The notes: a model not told the origin generated them from the sequence alone. 64,000 bases of DNA from Streptomyces klenkii (GCF_003626645.1 NZ_RBAM01000009.1:310001-374000), one strand, 5' to 3'. Counted from the stretch's first letter, positions 41,591 through 50,565 are shown. A program made the numbers and translations.

Positions 41591-41875
41591 GTGGAAATGC
41601 CCCAGGTGAGCGTGTGTCAGGTGGACGAGTGCGCCTACAACCAGGACAGCGCCTGCCACGCCCTCGCGATCACCGTGGGCGACTCCGCCCACGCCCACTG
41701 CGACACCTACTTCGTCTTTCCCTCGAAGGGCGGCGACTCCTCGTCCGTCGGCCGGGTCGGCGCCTGCAAGATGGCCGGGTGCCTGCACAACGTCGGACTG
41801 GAGTGCCAGGCTCCCGGCATCACGGTGGCCGCCCTGGGCGCCTCGGCGGACTGCCTCACCTTCACGGCGAGGTAG
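41591..41875 (+). CDS. DUF1540 cysteine-rich protein
   Basis: A 94-residue protein with two DUF1540 repeats: CQVDECAYNQDSAC followed by AITV, and CKMAGCLHNVGLEC followed by GITV. Further cysteines (CDTYF, DCLTF) complete two four-cysteine sets that probably bind metal. GTG 41591 is taken as start because GGAG lies seven bases before it; ATG 41597 is next. The 3' end overlaps the convergent methyltransferase gene by 14 bases. The role is unknown. Confidence 0.85.
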   Translation: MEMPQVSVCQVDECAYNQDSACHALAITVGDSAHAHCDTYFVFPSKGGDSSSVGRVGACKMAGCLHNVGLECQAPGITVAALGASADCLTFTAR

Positions 41876-42656
41876 CGGCAGGGGAAGAAGCGGCAGGGAG
41901 CCGGCGCCCCGCCACCAGCAGGTCGACCACGTAGGTCTCCTCGATCTCCTCGCCGGGGAAGAGCGCACGAAGGCGGCCGCGCTCGGCGGTGAGGAACTCC
42001 CGGGCACCGGCCTCACCGAGCACGAGGAACGCCGAGTGGCTGCCGATGTTGGCGAGGTGGACGTCGAGCGGGACGGTCCGGCTCCAGCGCACGTGGCGGC
42101 GCACGCAGGGCAGCCCCTCGAAGCCGGCGCCCCGGACGGCACGGCGGTCGTCGGGCTCCCTGGACGGCGGCTCCGTACCGGTGTGGCGTGCGATCCGCTC
42201 GTGCTGGGCGGCGAGCCACGGCACGTCGAGCGCGGTCGTGTTCCACCAGACGGCGATCGCACCGCCCGGCCGCAGCACCCGCAGCGCTTCGGGGACGGAG
42301 CGGGCGGTGTCCGTCCAGTGCCAGGACTGTGCGTACGTGAGGAGGTCGACGGACGCGTCGGCGAGCGGCAGGGCATTGCCGTCGCCCCGGACGACCGGCA
42401 CGCCGGGGAGCTCGTGGCGGAACCGGGCGGCCATGCCGTCCCCCGGCTCGACGGCGACGACCTCCGCGCCGCGCTCGCGCAGCAGGGCCGTGGCGATCCC
42501 GGTGCCCGCGCCGACGTCGGCGACGCGCGCACCGGCGAGGGGACGGCCCGCGAGCTCCTCGACGGCGTCCAGGAGGGCGGGCGGGTAGGAGGGGCGGTTC
42601 GCGGCGTACTGGCCGGCGGCCGCATTGAACGAATGAGCGCGCAGGGGGGCATCCAT
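41862..42656 (-). CDS. Class I SAM-dependent methyltransferase
   Basis: A 264-residue methyltransferase with motif I VADVGAGTGIATAL, an acidic VVAVEPGDGMAARF and a post-motif EALRVLRPGGAIAVWW. The start FNAAAGQYAANRPSYP is typical of UbiE-like enzymes annotated as trans-aconitate-type or small-molecule methyltransferases. The ATG at 42656 is preferred; the longer ORF adds a basic leader. It ends inside the DUF1540 gene on the other strand. The substrate is not indicated by neighbours. Confidence 0.85.
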   Translation of the reverse strand: MDAPLRAHSFNAAAGQYAANRPSYPPALLDAVEELAGRPLAGARVADVGAGTGIATALLRERGAEVVAVEPGDGMAARFRHELPGVPVVRGDGNALPLADASVDLLTYAQSWHWTDTARSVPEALRVLRPGGAIAVWWNTTALDVPWLAAQHERIARHTGTEPPSREPDDRRAVRGAGFEGLPCVRRHVRWSRTVPLDVHLANIGSHSAFLVLGEAGAREFLTAERGRLRALFPGEEIEETYVVDLLVAGRRLPAASSPAATSP

Positions 42657-42764
42657 CGGCCCATCCTCGCTCCTGCCCGTCCCCTCCCGCCGGGATTTTC
42701 CGAGCGCGGCCACAGCGGCAGAGCAGCCACAGCGGCCACAGCAGCCGGCGAGGCCGCCGCGCGG

Positions 42765-43289
42765 TCAGCGCAGCTCGCCCTCCAGCAGCCCCATGAGAAT
42801 CATGTCGTGCCACTTGCCGTCGCGGCGGAAGCACTCCCGCTGCCGCCCCTCCTCGACGAAGCCGGTCTTCTCGTACACGCGGCGGGCGGACTCGTTGTCC
42901 GCGACGACCGTCAGGGAGATGCGGTGCAGGCGCAGCTCGTCGAAGCCGAACCGGCAGATCACGCGCACGGTGTCGGTCGCGTAGCCGCGCCCCCAGTAGT
43001 TCTTGTCGCCGATGCGGAGGTCGAGTTCGGCCGATCCGGTCTCGGGCGCGGCGTCGCGCAGCCGCACCGAGCCGATCAGCCGCTGCTCGCCGAGCGGCTC
43101 GACGCCGAGGAACGTGCTCGCGTACGAGTTCCGGGGGAGGCTCGCGAAGCGCTCGGTGATCTGTGCCAGCGACTCCGGGTGGCCGCCGAACATCCAGCGC
43201 CCGATCACGGGGTCGTTGTTCCACCGCCACATCGTCCCGGCGTCGGACGGTTCGAGGGCCCGGAGCCGTACAAGATCACCAGTCAGCAT
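42765..43289 (-). CDS. GNAT-family N-acetyltransferase (RimJ/RimL-like)
   Basis: A 174-residue acetyltransferase. LRALEPSDAGTMWRWNND is the typical N-terminal strand-helix, GDKNYWGRGYATDTVRVIC holds the acetyl-CoA pyrophosphate loop (Gly-Arg-Gly), and NESARRVYEKTGFVEEG is the C-terminal substrate motif. Such enzymes acetylate protein N-termini or small amines. It begins nine bases after the stop of the ATP-grasp gene and is cotranscribed with it. The 108-base gap to the methyltransferase contains CCACAGCGG repeats. Confidence 0.88.
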   Translation of the reverse strand: MLTGDLVRLRALEPSDAGTMWRWNNDPVIGRWMFGGHPESLAQITERFASLPRNSYASTFLGVEPLGEQRLIGSVRLRDAAPETGSAELDLRIGDKNYWGRGYATDTVRVICRFGFDELRLHRISLTVVADNESARRVYEKTGFVEEGRQRECFRRDGKWHDMILMGLLEGELR

Positions 43290-43298
43290 GGCGGAAGG

Positions 43299-44195
43299 CT
43301 ACTCGTGCGCCGTGTCCGCGGACAGCGCGGTGTCCGCCGAGGCCAGGGCCCGGAACAGCGGCTCCGGAGCGGCGCCCCGGGGCAGGTCGCTGACCTGGCC
43401 GTCGCCGACCTCCACCACGCGCCACTCCCCGTCCTCGCGCCGGGCGAGGTCGGTGGTCACGAAGCGGCAGCCGAGTGCCGCCACGAGGGGCGCTACGGCG
43501 TCGAGCGCGGGTTCCGGCCGCCGGTCGGGGTGGTCGGGGTGAGCCGTGACGAGGACGGGCCGGCCGTCCACCCACCACACGCGAGCCTCCCCGGCACCGG
43601 TGAAGCGCTCGAAGGCGCGGAGCACGACGCCGCCCGCGAGGAAGGCGTCCTGGAGCTCGACGAAGCGGGCCACCACCGCGGCCAGCCGGTCCGCGTCGGC
43701 GAGGTCGGGTACGTAACAGGCCTCGTGCCACTCGTGCTTGCGGGACTTGACGAAGTCCTTGACGATGCCGGGCCCGCCGCCGAGCGGTGCCGCGAGCGCG
43801 GCGAGCTCCGGGGCGCCCGGGGCGCGGCCCGGCCCGGCGGGGAGCCACACGCTGGCGGGTGTGACGGAGGTGAAGGCCGCGTACCAGCCGGGGAGTTCGT
43901 GCGCGCAGCGGTAGGCGTCCGGCGGAGTCAGCAGCGTGACCTCGCGGGCGGCGAGCGCGCCCGCCAGCTCCGCGTACCGCCCGGAGGGGACCATCCAGCC
44001 CCGGTACCAGGCGTCGCCCGCCCCGCGCGGGACGCCGCGGACCGCGCCACCGGCGTCCCCGGCGAGCAGCGCGTCGTGGTCGAGGAGGGCGGTCCGCAGC
44101 CCCGCCTCGCGGGCGGCCCGTACGTCCTCCGCGAAGTGCGGGTCCGCCCGCCGGGGGTGGAGCGGGTCGCGGCAGAAAAGGATCACGGGCGCCAT
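43299..44195 (-). CDS. ATP-grasp domain protein (DUF4343-like)
   Basis: A 298-residue protein whose C-terminal two thirds have the ATP-grasp pattern: KDFVKSRKHEWHEAC with nucleotide-binding lysines, a VVLRAFERF strand, and the metal-binding end EWRVVEVGDGQVSDLP. The N-terminal part is a pre-ATP-grasp domain (VILFCRDPLHPRRADPHF). These proteins join a carboxylate to an amine or phosphorylate a substrate. The family is frequent in streptomycetes with unknown targets. The GNAT gene follows in the same operon. Confidence 0.8.
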   Translation of the reverse strand: MAPVILFCRDPLHPRRADPHFAEDVRAAREAGLRTALLDHDALLAGDAGGAVRGVPRGAGDAWYRGWMVPSGRYAELAGALAAREVTLLTPPDAYRCAHELPGWYAAFTSVTPASVWLPAGPGRAPGAPELAALAAPLGGGPGIVKDFVKSRKHEWHEACYVPDLADADRLAAVVARFVELQDAFLAGGVVLRAFERFTGAGEARVWWVDGRPVLVTAHPDHPDRRPEPALDAVAPLVAALGCRFVTTDLARREDGEWRVVEVGDGQVSDLPRGAAPEPLFRALASADTALSADTAHE

Positions 44196-44264
44196 GCGGG
44201 CACCCTAATGGGTGACGGGCACGGCTCGCCCGCAGGAGTGACCCCTCCGCGCGTGCGTGCGCTG

Positions 44265-45389
44265 CTAGGCGACCTCGTCCTCGGGGCCGTCACGGGTGAT
44301 GGCAAGCAGCACCAGGTCGTCGGTGATGCAGCCGCCGGTGTGGCGGCCGACGTCGGCGAGGAGCGCGTCGAGCAGGGCGTCCGGCCCGGAGAACTCCTGC
44401 CCGGACAGCCTGGCGCCGGGGTCGTAGAAGACCCCGGCGCGGTCCCGTGCCTCGGTGAGGCCGTCGGTGTACAGCAGGAGCGTCGCCCCCGGCGGGAAGG
44501 GCACCGTGTCGGTCCGGCCCTCGACGCCGCCCAGGTCGGCCAGATCGGCCAGGGCCAGGGGGAGCGCCGGCTCGGACGGCTCCGCGTAGCGCGCCCGCCC
44601 GCCGTGCAGCAGCAGGGGCGCCGGGTGGCCGCGGTTGAGCAGTTGCAGTTCGTCGCCGGAGTGCGGGATGCCGGCCAGCACGCTCGTGACGAACCCTTCG
44701 GTCCGTTCGACCCCCGCCCGCCGGTCCGCCTCCCGGCGCAGCGCCCGCTCCAGCCTGGCCGCGATCGCGGTGATCGCGGGCTCGTCGTCGGCGGCCTCCC
44801 GGAACACCCCCACGGCGACGTCCACGGCCTTGACCGCGTCCATGCCCTTGCCCCGCACGTCGCCGACCAGGCACCGTACGCCGTACGGGGTGTCCTGCAC
44901 GCCGTAGAGGTCACCGCCGATCTGCGCCTCCCTCACGGCCGACTGGTAGCGCACGGCGATCCGCAGCGGCCCGATCGAGGCCGGCGGCTGCGGCAGCACG
45001 GCGCGCTGCACGGCGAGGGCGACCCTGCGCGCGGACTGCAGCCGTACGTCGCTGTAGTACATGAGGCGGTTGACGACGATGGCGAAGGCCGAGACCGTCG
45101 CGACGGTCGCCAGCTCGCTCCGCCCGCCGGAGTCCCCGAGGAAGCCGAAGTGGATCAGCAGCGCGGTGTCGGCCGCGCAGGCGCCGAGGGCGGCGAGGAT
45201 CGTCGCCCGCAGCGACAGCAGCGCGGCGGCCGACATCGGCGCGGCCGTGTAGAAGGCCTCGGCGCTGAAGTGCGGGGGCGTGTTGTAGTCGAGGGCGGCG
45301 CCCCCGACGAGCAGGAAGGCGGGCATCCACTGGAGGTGGCGCAGGCACCAGCGCCCGACCGTGGTGCGCTCCGTGCCCGGTGCCCTCAC
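44265..45389 (-). CDS. Membrane-bound SpoIIE-type PP2C serine phosphatase
   Basis: A 374-residue protein. The N-terminal part (about 15-110) is four predicted membrane helices. A short linker precedes a PP2C/SpoIIE domain with metal aspartates in IGGDLYGV, GDVRGKGMDAV and DDLVLLAI. These phosphatases act on anti-anti-sigma factors in stress-sigma networks. No anti-sigma or anti-anti-sigma gene is adjacent, so the partner is elsewhere. The GTG at 45389 has GGGAG upstream. The 131 bases before it hold nothing obvious apart from the end of the polyprenyl synthase region. Confidence 0.9.
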   Translation of the reverse strand: MRAPGTERTTVGRWCLRHLQWMPAFLLVGGAALDYNTPPHFSAEAFYTAAPMSAAALLSLRATILAALGACAADTALLIHFGFLGDSGGRSELATVATVSAFAIVVNRLMYYSDVRLQSARRVALAVQRAVLPQPPASIGPLRIAVRYQSAVREAQIGGDLYGVQDTPYGVRCLVGDVRGKGMDAVKAVDVAVGVFREAADDEPAITAIAARLERALRREADRRAGVERTEGFVTSVLAGIPHSGDELQLLNRGHPAPLLLHGGRARYAEPSEPALPLALADLADLGGVEGRTDTVPFPPGATLLLYTDGLTEARDRAGVFYDPGARLSGQEFSGPDALLDALLADVGRHTGGCITDDLVLLAITRDGPEDEVA

Positions 45390-45520
45390 GTGCCCGCTCC
45401 CGCTCTCCCGTGCCGTACGACACGCTCCAGCATCCTCGGGCCCGATGAGGGCTGCCAGTCATGGGGCGCCCGTATGGCTCAGCCATTCCCGGCGGGTGAG
45501 CACGTACACGCTGACCGCGG

Positions 45521-46624
45521 TCACTGCGTGCGCTGTACGTTCCACAAGGGCAGTCCCTCGAAGAAGGACACGGCTTCCGCGCGCCAGTGCGGCCGCCAGG
45601 CGGAGGCTTCGGCGGCGGCGTCCTCGGCGTAGCGCCGCATGGCGGAGCGGAGTCCGGCGTCGGCTCCGTGGTCCCGGGCGATGCCGCGTATGCGGTCGAT
45701 CGTGGCGGCCGTGCAGTCCGGGTCGCCCAGCGCGGACTCCAGCACCGCGCGCTCCGCGGTGGTCGCGGCGGCCAGCACGGCGCGGACGGCGTAGCTGCGC
45801 CGCCCGGACCGGATGTCGGAGCCCGGGGACTTGCCGGTGGTGTGCTCGTCGCCGAAGAGGTCGAGGTAGTCGTCGCGCATCTGCCCGCTGATGCCGGCCA
45901 GGGTCGCGTACCGGCGCAGCCGTTCGTCGTGGCCGGCCAGGTCCTCTCCCGCGGCCAGCAGGCCCAGCCGCAAGGGGGCGAGGATGGAGTACCGGGTGGA
46001 CTTGTACTCGGTGACGGTGTGCAGCAGTTCCTCGGAGGGGAGGGGCTCGAAGTCGCGTTCCAGGTCGATGATCTGGCCGGCGACGGTCTCCGCGCCGGCG
46101 CCCAACTGCACCTCCAGCATGGCCTGCTTGAGCGCGGCGGGCGCGTCGGCCTCCAGCAGGATCCGCATCGACAGGAAGGCGGCGAGGTCTCCCGCCAGCA
46201 CGGCGAGGCCCAGCGCGGTCCCGGGGTCTTCGGGGAACTCCCGGCGGTAGGCGTAGTACGTGGACGGGCCGCCGCGGCGCACGGGGGCGTCGTCGATGAT
46301 GTCGTCGTGGACCAGCCCGTGCGTCTGGAGCAGTTCGATGCTCAGCGCGGCTTCCGCCAGGCCGGCCGGTTCCTCGTCGGTCACCAGCCGGGCCGCCTCG
46401 TACAGGAGCGCGACGCGCAGGCGCTTGCCGCCGCGCAGGGAGAGGTCTCGCAGGAGGTCCAGGCAGCGGGGGGTGAAGCGGCTGAGCGGCGGGGTGTCCA
46501 AGTTGCCGGCGAGGGAGTCGAAGTACGCCTCGAAGCGGGCGTCGAAGCGGCGCCGGTATCCGGCGAGCCGCTCCCGGGCGGCGGCCGCGGTCGCCTGCTG
46601 CGCTTGGTGGTTCGTGGTGCTCAT
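45521..46624 (-). CDS. Trans-isoprenyl diphosphate (polyprenyl) synthase
   Basis: A 367-residue all-helical prenyl chain elongase. The first aspartate-rich motif is HDDIIDDAPVRRG, the second is GQMRDDYLDLFGD, and GGKRLR binds the isopentenyl diphosphate phosphate. It makes an all-trans prenyl diphosphate such as GPP, FPP or GGPP; chain length cannot be read safely here. The ATG at 46624 is chosen over GTG 46633 on spacing to AAGGG. It is alone, with no terpene cyclase or carotenoid gene nearby, so it may serve quinone or undecaprenyl-type precursors. Confidence 0.92.
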   Translation of the reverse strand: MSTTNHQAQQATAAAARERLAGYRRRFDARFEAYFDSLAGNLDTPPLSRFTPRCLDLLRDLSLRGGKRLRVALLYEAARLVTDEEPAGLAEAALSIELLQTHGLVHDDIIDDAPVRRGGPSTYYAYRREFPEDPGTALGLAVLAGDLAAFLSMRILLEADAPAALKQAMLEVQLGAGAETVAGQIIDLERDFEPLPSEELLHTVTEYKSTRYSILAPLRLGLLAAGEDLAGHDERLRRYATLAGISGQMRDDYLDLFGDEHTTGKSPGSDIRSGRRSYAVRAVLAAATTAERAVLESALGDPDCTAATIDRIRGIARDHGADAGLRSAMRRYAEDAAAEASAWRPHWRAEAVSFFEGLPLWNVQRTQ

Positions 46625-46741
46625 GGGGTCCACCCTTCCAGCAGTCCGGGAAGGGAGTGACCGCCACTACGTCTTGTCACCGCCGCAACACTCTACGTAG
46701 CATTGTGGAATCAGTGGTTCCGGGCGTTCGAGGGGGTCAGG

Positions 46742-47212
46742 ATGAAACGTATCGCCAGCCTTGCGTGTGCGGCTGCTGCCGCCCTTGTCTGTGGTGTGGC
46801 GACCGCCGACGCGCACAGTGAGCAAGGTGCGTACAGCGAGCAAGGTGCGTACGGCGAGCAGGGTGCGCGCAGTGGGCAGGGTGCGTACAGCGAGCACGAA
46901 AAGACGCAGGGCTTCGCCTCCACGCCCCACGCGGGCCCGCAACAGGCCGTCGATGCCGGTGCGGAGGAGTCGGGGGGGTTCCTGCACGTCTTCGGCGACC
47001 CCGTCGAAGTCGGGCCGGGGGCGAACGCCCCCGCCGTGGCGGTCTGTCCGGCCGGGCACGTGCCGGTCGGCGGTGGCGGCGAGACCTCCGCGCACCGCAT
47101 CTACCTCACCGACTCCTTTGCGCAGGGCCCGCAATGGGTCACGCGCGGCACGAACACCAGTACCGGCAGCGAGTCGATGCGGGCGTTCGTGGTGTGCGCG
47201 ACCCGCGGGTGA
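46742..47212 (+). CDS. Secreted protein with a short Gln-Gly-Ala repeat
   Basis: A 156-residue protein with a clear signal peptide (MKRIASLACAAAAALVCG, cleavage near ADA). Next come about five degenerate five-residue repeats of the form SEQGAY (about 26-50), then a C-terminal domain with two cysteines (VAVCPAGHVPVGGG and AFVVCATRG) that probably form a disulfide. The repeat DNA (46818-46900) is a 15-bp tandem array. Streptomycetes encode many such cysteine-paired secreted domains of unknown role. Confidence 0.7.
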   Translation: MKRIASLACAAAAALVCGVATADAHSEQGAYSEQGAYGEQGARSGQGAYSEHEKTQGFASTPHAGPQQAVDAGAEESGGFLHVFGDPVEVGPGANAPAVAVCPAGHVPVGGGGETSAHRIYLTDSFAQGPQWVTRGTNTSTGSESMRAFVVCATRG

Positions 47213-47311
47213 GGCCTGAAGGCGCGGCCGGGGGCTGGGGCCTGAAGGCGCGGACCTGGGGCCGAGGCCCGCACGCGGAAGGCTCCGGTGCGGGCGGTTC
47301 CGCAGGGGGTG

Positions 47312-47722
47312 TCAGCCCGTCGGCAGGCCGGCGATCGGGAGCGGGCCCGCCGGGTGCGGGCCGGGCGCCGACCTGCCCTGCGGAGCCGAGGCCGACATCG
47401 TGTCGCCCACGCTGCGGCCCGCCGCTCCCGCGGCGGTGCCGATGGTCCGCTGAAGCGGGTCCGTCGTGTTCTTCACCGCCGCACCGGCCGCCTTGCCCGC
47501 CGCGGGAACGGCCTGCTTCACCAGCTCGGCTCCCGACGCTCCCGCGAGCACGGTCGCCTTCTGTGTGACTCCGGCGACGCTGTCGCCCAGGTTGCCGGGG
47601 TCGACGGCGGCGAGCTCCCCGAGGTCCGGGGGCTTCGGCCGCTCGGCGGCGTGGGAGGCGGCGGCCGATCCCAGCGTCAGGGCGGCTGCGGCCAGCGCGG
47701 CGGTGGCAATGGCTCGGCGCAT
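47312..47722 (-). CDS. Small secreted hypothetical protein, 136 aa
   Basis: The N-terminus is a Sec signal peptide (MRRAIATAALAAAALTLG, cleavage near SHA). The mature region is Ala-Gly-rich with helical stretches (AELVKQAVPAAGKAAGAAVKN) and a proline/glycine-rich end. There are no cysteines or catalytic motifs. It converges with the secreted protein at 46742. Similar streptomycete proteins are often mislabelled as ATP-binding; I see no nucleotide motif. The 187 bases upstream contain an AT-rich ATATATG patch at about 47838, a possible promoter. Confidence 0.65.
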   Translation of the reverse strand: MRRAIATAALAAAALTLGSAAASHAAERPKPPDLGELAAVDPGNLGDSVAGVTQKATVLAGASGAELVKQAVPAAGKAAGAAVKNTTDPLQRTIGTAAGAAGRSVGDTMSASAPQGRSAPGPHPAGPLPIAGLPTG

Positions 47723-47909
47723 CGGGTCTCCTCCGGGGATGCGAGCGGGCGGGGATGTGCGTGGGCGGGATGCGAGCGGGCTCTCGTCACGAGAACGACC
47801 GGCGGGGCCTCCCGGACACGCAAAAGCCTCACAGCCTCATATATGGGCAGAGCTTCACCGTTCCCGGCCCGCGCTCCTGACCGTACTCAGGCTCCGTCGG
47901 AACCCGTAC

Positions 47910-48566
47910 TCAGGCCCCGTCGGAGGGCGGCGGCCGGAGGAACCAGCGGGTCGCCGCCTCGGCGACCTCCTCCAGCGCGCCCGGCTCCTCGAACAGATGG
48001 GTCGCGCCGGGTACGACGTGAACCTCGTGGGGCGCTGACAGCCGGTCCGCGGCCTCGTGGTTCAGCCGCAGCACCTCATGGTCCGCGCCGCCCACGATCA
48101 GCAGGACGGGCGCCCGTACGCGGCCGAGCGCCTCGTCGGCGAGGTCGGGGCGGCCGCCGCGCGACACCACCGAGCGCACCTGGTCCGGCCGCTCCGCCGC
48201 CGCCGTCAGCGCTGCCGCCGCGCCCGTGCTCGCCCCGAACAGGTGCACCGGCAGGTCCACCGTGTCCGGGTGGCGGCCGAGCCAGTCGACCGTCGCCGTC
48301 AGGCGGCCGCTCAGCAGGGCGATGTCGAAGCGGTGACCGGCCGTGAGGGCGTCCACCGCCTCCTCGTGCTCGGTCAGGAGGTCCATCAGCAAGGTGGCCA
48401 GTCCGGCGTGCTGGAGCGCGGTGGCGACCGCCCGGTTGCGCGGGCTCAGCCGCGAACTGCCGCTGCCGTGGGCGAACAGCACCACCGCCCGGGCGGAGCC
48501 GGGAACGGCGAGGTCGCCGGCGAGTACCGCGTCGCGGGCGGGGATGAGCACTGCCTCGGAGGCCAT
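47910..48566 (-). CDS. Alpha/beta hydrolase (dienelactone-hydrolase-like)
   Basis: A 218-residue hydrolase. The oxyanion/early strand is VVLFAHGSGSS, the nucleophile elbow is FGASTGAA (serine), the acid lies in VGGADHEV and the histidine in PGATHLFEEPG. This spacing matches small dienelactone-hydrolase-like esterases widespread in actinobacteria. The ATG at 48566 is used; the track into 49346 is a shadow of the TetR gene. A 23-bp direct repeat overlaps the stop codon. The natural ester is unknown. Confidence 0.88.
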   Translation of the reverse strand: MASEAVLIPARDAVLAGDLAVPGSARAVVLFAHGSGSSRLSPRNRAVATALQHAGLATLLMDLLTEHEEAVDALTAGHRFDIALLSGRLTATVDWLGRHPDTVDLPVHLFGASTGAAAALTAAAERPDQVRSVVSRGGRPDLADEALGRVRAPVLLIVGGADHEVLRLNHEAADRLSAPHEVHVVPGATHLFEEPGALEEVAEAATRWFLRPPPSDGA

Positions 48567-48697
48567 CGGCGCCCACCCTCTCCCAGTGGTTTCCCGGTCT
48601 CTTCCCGTCTCTTCCAGCCTCTCTCCGCGCGGGCGCCACGACCAGCCGGGCGCCGTCGCGTGGGCCTGGCAGGCCGTGACGCTTGCCGTCCGTGCCG

Positions 48698-49327
48698 TCA
48701 GGGGGCTTCGGGGGCTTCGCTGACGAAGGCTCCCGCCCGCGCTGCCGCCGCCGCGGCCACGGCAGCGCGCTCCGCCGCCGCCTCGTCGAGCGGCTCGCCG
48801 GTGGTCAGCAGGCGGTAGTAGAGGGGGGCGGAGACGGCGCGGACGACCTCCCGGGTGTCGGTCCCGGCCGGCAGCTCGCCCCGCTCGACGGCCTGCCGGG
48901 CGCAGGGCTCCCATTCCGTGACCCGGGTGTCGTAGAAGCGGCGCAGGGCCGCGGCCGCCTGGTCGTCGCAGGTCGCCGCGGCGATCACCGCCTTGAACAG
49001 CGCCCCCTGCCGGGGGTCGGCCAGCGTGCGCTGCACGAGGCGGGCGTTGGCGCGCAGGTCGCCCAGCAGCGTGCCCGTCTCGGTGCGGGGGAGCGACTGC
49101 TCGGCCATGTCCGCGAGCAGGTCGGCGACGAGGTTGGCGGGCGTTCCCCAGCGGCGGTAGACGGTCGTCCGGCCGACTTCCGCGCGGCGGGCCACGTCGG
49201 CGAGGTCGAGGCCGGCGAGCCCGCCCTCGGCCAGTGCGTCTCCGGCGGCCTGGAGGACGGCGGCCCGCACGCGTGCGGTGCGACCGCCCGGGCGCAGGCT
49301 GCCGGGGTCGGCGCTGCTGGAGGTCAT
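48698..49327 (-). CDS. TetR-family repressor divergent from an aldo/keto reductase
   Basis: A 209-residue TetR protein with N-terminal HTH (VLQAAGDALAEGGLAGLDL, then VARRAEVGRTTVYRRWGT) and an alanine-rich C-terminal ligand-binding domain (TetR_C type with LFKAVIAAATCDDQAA). It starts at ATG 49327, back to back with the reductase gene at 49421. Inverted 12-mers in the 93-base spacer are likely operators, so it probably represses itself and the reductase until a ligand, perhaps an aldehyde, is present. Confidence 0.9.
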   Translation of the reverse strand: MTSSSADPGSLRPGGRTARVRAAVLQAAGDALAEGGLAGLDLADVARRAEVGRTTVYRRWGTPANLVADLLADMAEQSLPRTETGTLLGDLRANARLVQRTLADPRQGALFKAVIAAATCDDQAAAALRRFYDTRVTEWEPCARQAVERGELPAGTDTREVVRAVSAPLYYRLLTTGEPLDEAAAERAAVAAAAAARAGAFVSEAPEAP

Positions 49328-49329
49328 AA

Positions 49330-49398
49330 CGGGACTCCCATTCCATTAGTGGCTGGCCTCTGTTACGGTGAACCCATCTTAACGGGATGTGAGTCCCG
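49330..49398. promoter_or_regulatory. Paired inverted half-sites between the TetR and reductase genes
   Basis: CGGGACTCCCAT (49330-49341) and ATGTGAGTCCCG (49387-49398) are inverted copies with 11 of 12 bases matching; each abuts one of the two genes. The right copy also contains the perfect dyad CGGGA-TGTGAG-TCCCG (49383-49398). The arrangement suits a TetR dimer at each promoter. Confidence 0.6.
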
Positions 49399-49420
49399 AT
49401 AGTGAGGGGAAGGGACCGCT

Positions 49421-50473
49421 ATGGAATACCGACGACTGGGCGCTTCAGGACTGATGGTTCCGGCGCTGAGCTTCGGCGCAGGCACCTTCGGCGGGCGCGG
49501 CGAGCTCTTCGGCGCCTGGGGCGACACCGACGCCGCCGAGGCGCGCCGCCTCATCGACATCTGCCTCGACGCGGGCCTCAACATGTTCGACACCGCCGAC
49601 GTGTACTCCGCCGGCGCTTCCGAAGAGGTGCTCGGCGCCGCCATCAAGGGCCGCCGCGACCGGGTGATCCTCTCCACCAAGGCGGGGCTGCCGATGGGCG
49701 ACGGCCCGGCGGACGCCGGAACCTCCCGCTCGCGCCTCGTCAAGTCCGTCGACGACGCCCTGCGCCGCCTCGGCACCGACTACATCGACCTCTTCCAGCT
49801 CCACGCCTTCGACGCGGGAACCCCCGTCGAGGAGGTCCTCTCCGCCCTCGACGACCTCGTACGGGCCGGGAAGCTGCGCTACACCGGCGTCTCCAACTTC
49901 GCCGGCTGGCAGCTGATGAAGTCCCTCGACGCCGCCGACCGGCACGGCCGCCCGCGCTACGCGGCCCACCAGGTCTACTACTCCCTCATCGGCCGCGACT
50001 ACGAGTGGGAGCTCATGCCCCTCGGGCTCGACCAGGGCGTCGGCGCCGTCATCTGGAGCCCGCTCGGCTGGGGACGGCTCACCGGCAAGATCCGCCGCGG
50101 CCGGCCGCTCCCGGCGGGCAGCCGCCTGCACGCCACCGCGGACTACGGCCCGCCCGTGGACGACGAACTCCTCTACCGCGTGGTCGACGCGCTCGACGAG
50201 ATCGCCGGCGAAACCGGCAGGACCGTCCCGCAGATCGCCCTGAACTGGCTGCTCCAGCGCCCGACCGTCTCCTCCGTCATCATCGGAGCCCGCAACGAGG
50301 AGCAGCTGCGGCAGAACCTCGGCGCCGTCGGCTGGAACCTGACCGCCGATCAGGTGGCACGGCTCGACGCGGCGAGCGCCAAGGAGGCCCCGTACCCCTA
50401 CTTCCCCTACGAGCGTCAGGAAGGCTTCACCCGCCTCAACCCGCACCCGCTGCGGCGCGCGGAGAGCGCGTAA
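49421..50473 (+). CDS. Aldo/keto reductase
   Basis: A 350-residue NADPH-dependent reductase with a (beta-alpha)8 barrel. The catalytic tetrad is visible as Asp and Tyr in FDTADVYS, Lys in ILSTKAG and His in FQLHAFD. GVSNFAGWQ and the C-terminal SSVIIGARNEEQLRQNL bind the cofactor. It belongs to the YajO/Tas-like group, which reduces aldehydes and ketones. It is divergent from, and probably controlled by, the adjacent TetR. It is followed by a perfect hairpin. Confidence 0.93.
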   Translation: MEYRRLGASGLMVPALSFGAGTFGGRGELFGAWGDTDAAEARRLIDICLDAGLNMFDTADVYSAGASEEVLGAAIKGRRDRVILSTKAGLPMGDGPADAGTSRSRLVKSVDDALRRLGTDYIDLFQLHAFDAGTPVEEVLSALDDLVRAGKLRYTGVSNFAGWQLMKSLDAADRHGRPRYAAHQVYYSLIGRDYEWELMPLGLDQGVGAVIWSPLGWGRLTGKIRRGRPLPAGSRLHATADYGPPVDDELLYRVVDALDEIAGETGRTVPQIALNWLLQRPTVSSVIIGARNEEQLRQNLGAVGWNLTADQVARLDAASAKEAPYPYFPYERQEGFTRLNPHPLRRAESA

Positions 50474-50479
50474 CGCGGA

Positions 50480-50513
50480 CTTGCCCGCCGCCCGGTCGGG
50501 GGCGGCGGGCAAG
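50480..50513. terminator. Terminator after the aldo/keto reductase
   Basis: CTTGCCCGCCGCCC and GGGCGGCGGGCAAG make a perfect 14-bp stem with a six-base loop, seven bases after the stop. A 15-bp direct repeat, TTTGTATCGGTCGCC twice (50535-50564), lies between it and the convergent glutathione peroxidase gene. Confidence 0.8.
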
Positions 50514-50565
50514 GAAGGGCCGGCGGTTCGCCTGTTTGTATCGGTCGCCTTTGTATCGGTCGCCG

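Noticed and set aside
45521..46624. Terpene biosynthetic cluster
   Set aside because: The prenyl synthase stands alone, with no terpene cyclase, phytoene synthase or P450 beside it.
47881..47925. Attachment site or mobile-element end from a 23-bp direct repeat
   Set aside because: It is a simple tandem duplication over the hydrolase stop codon, with no integrase, transposase or tRNA nearby.
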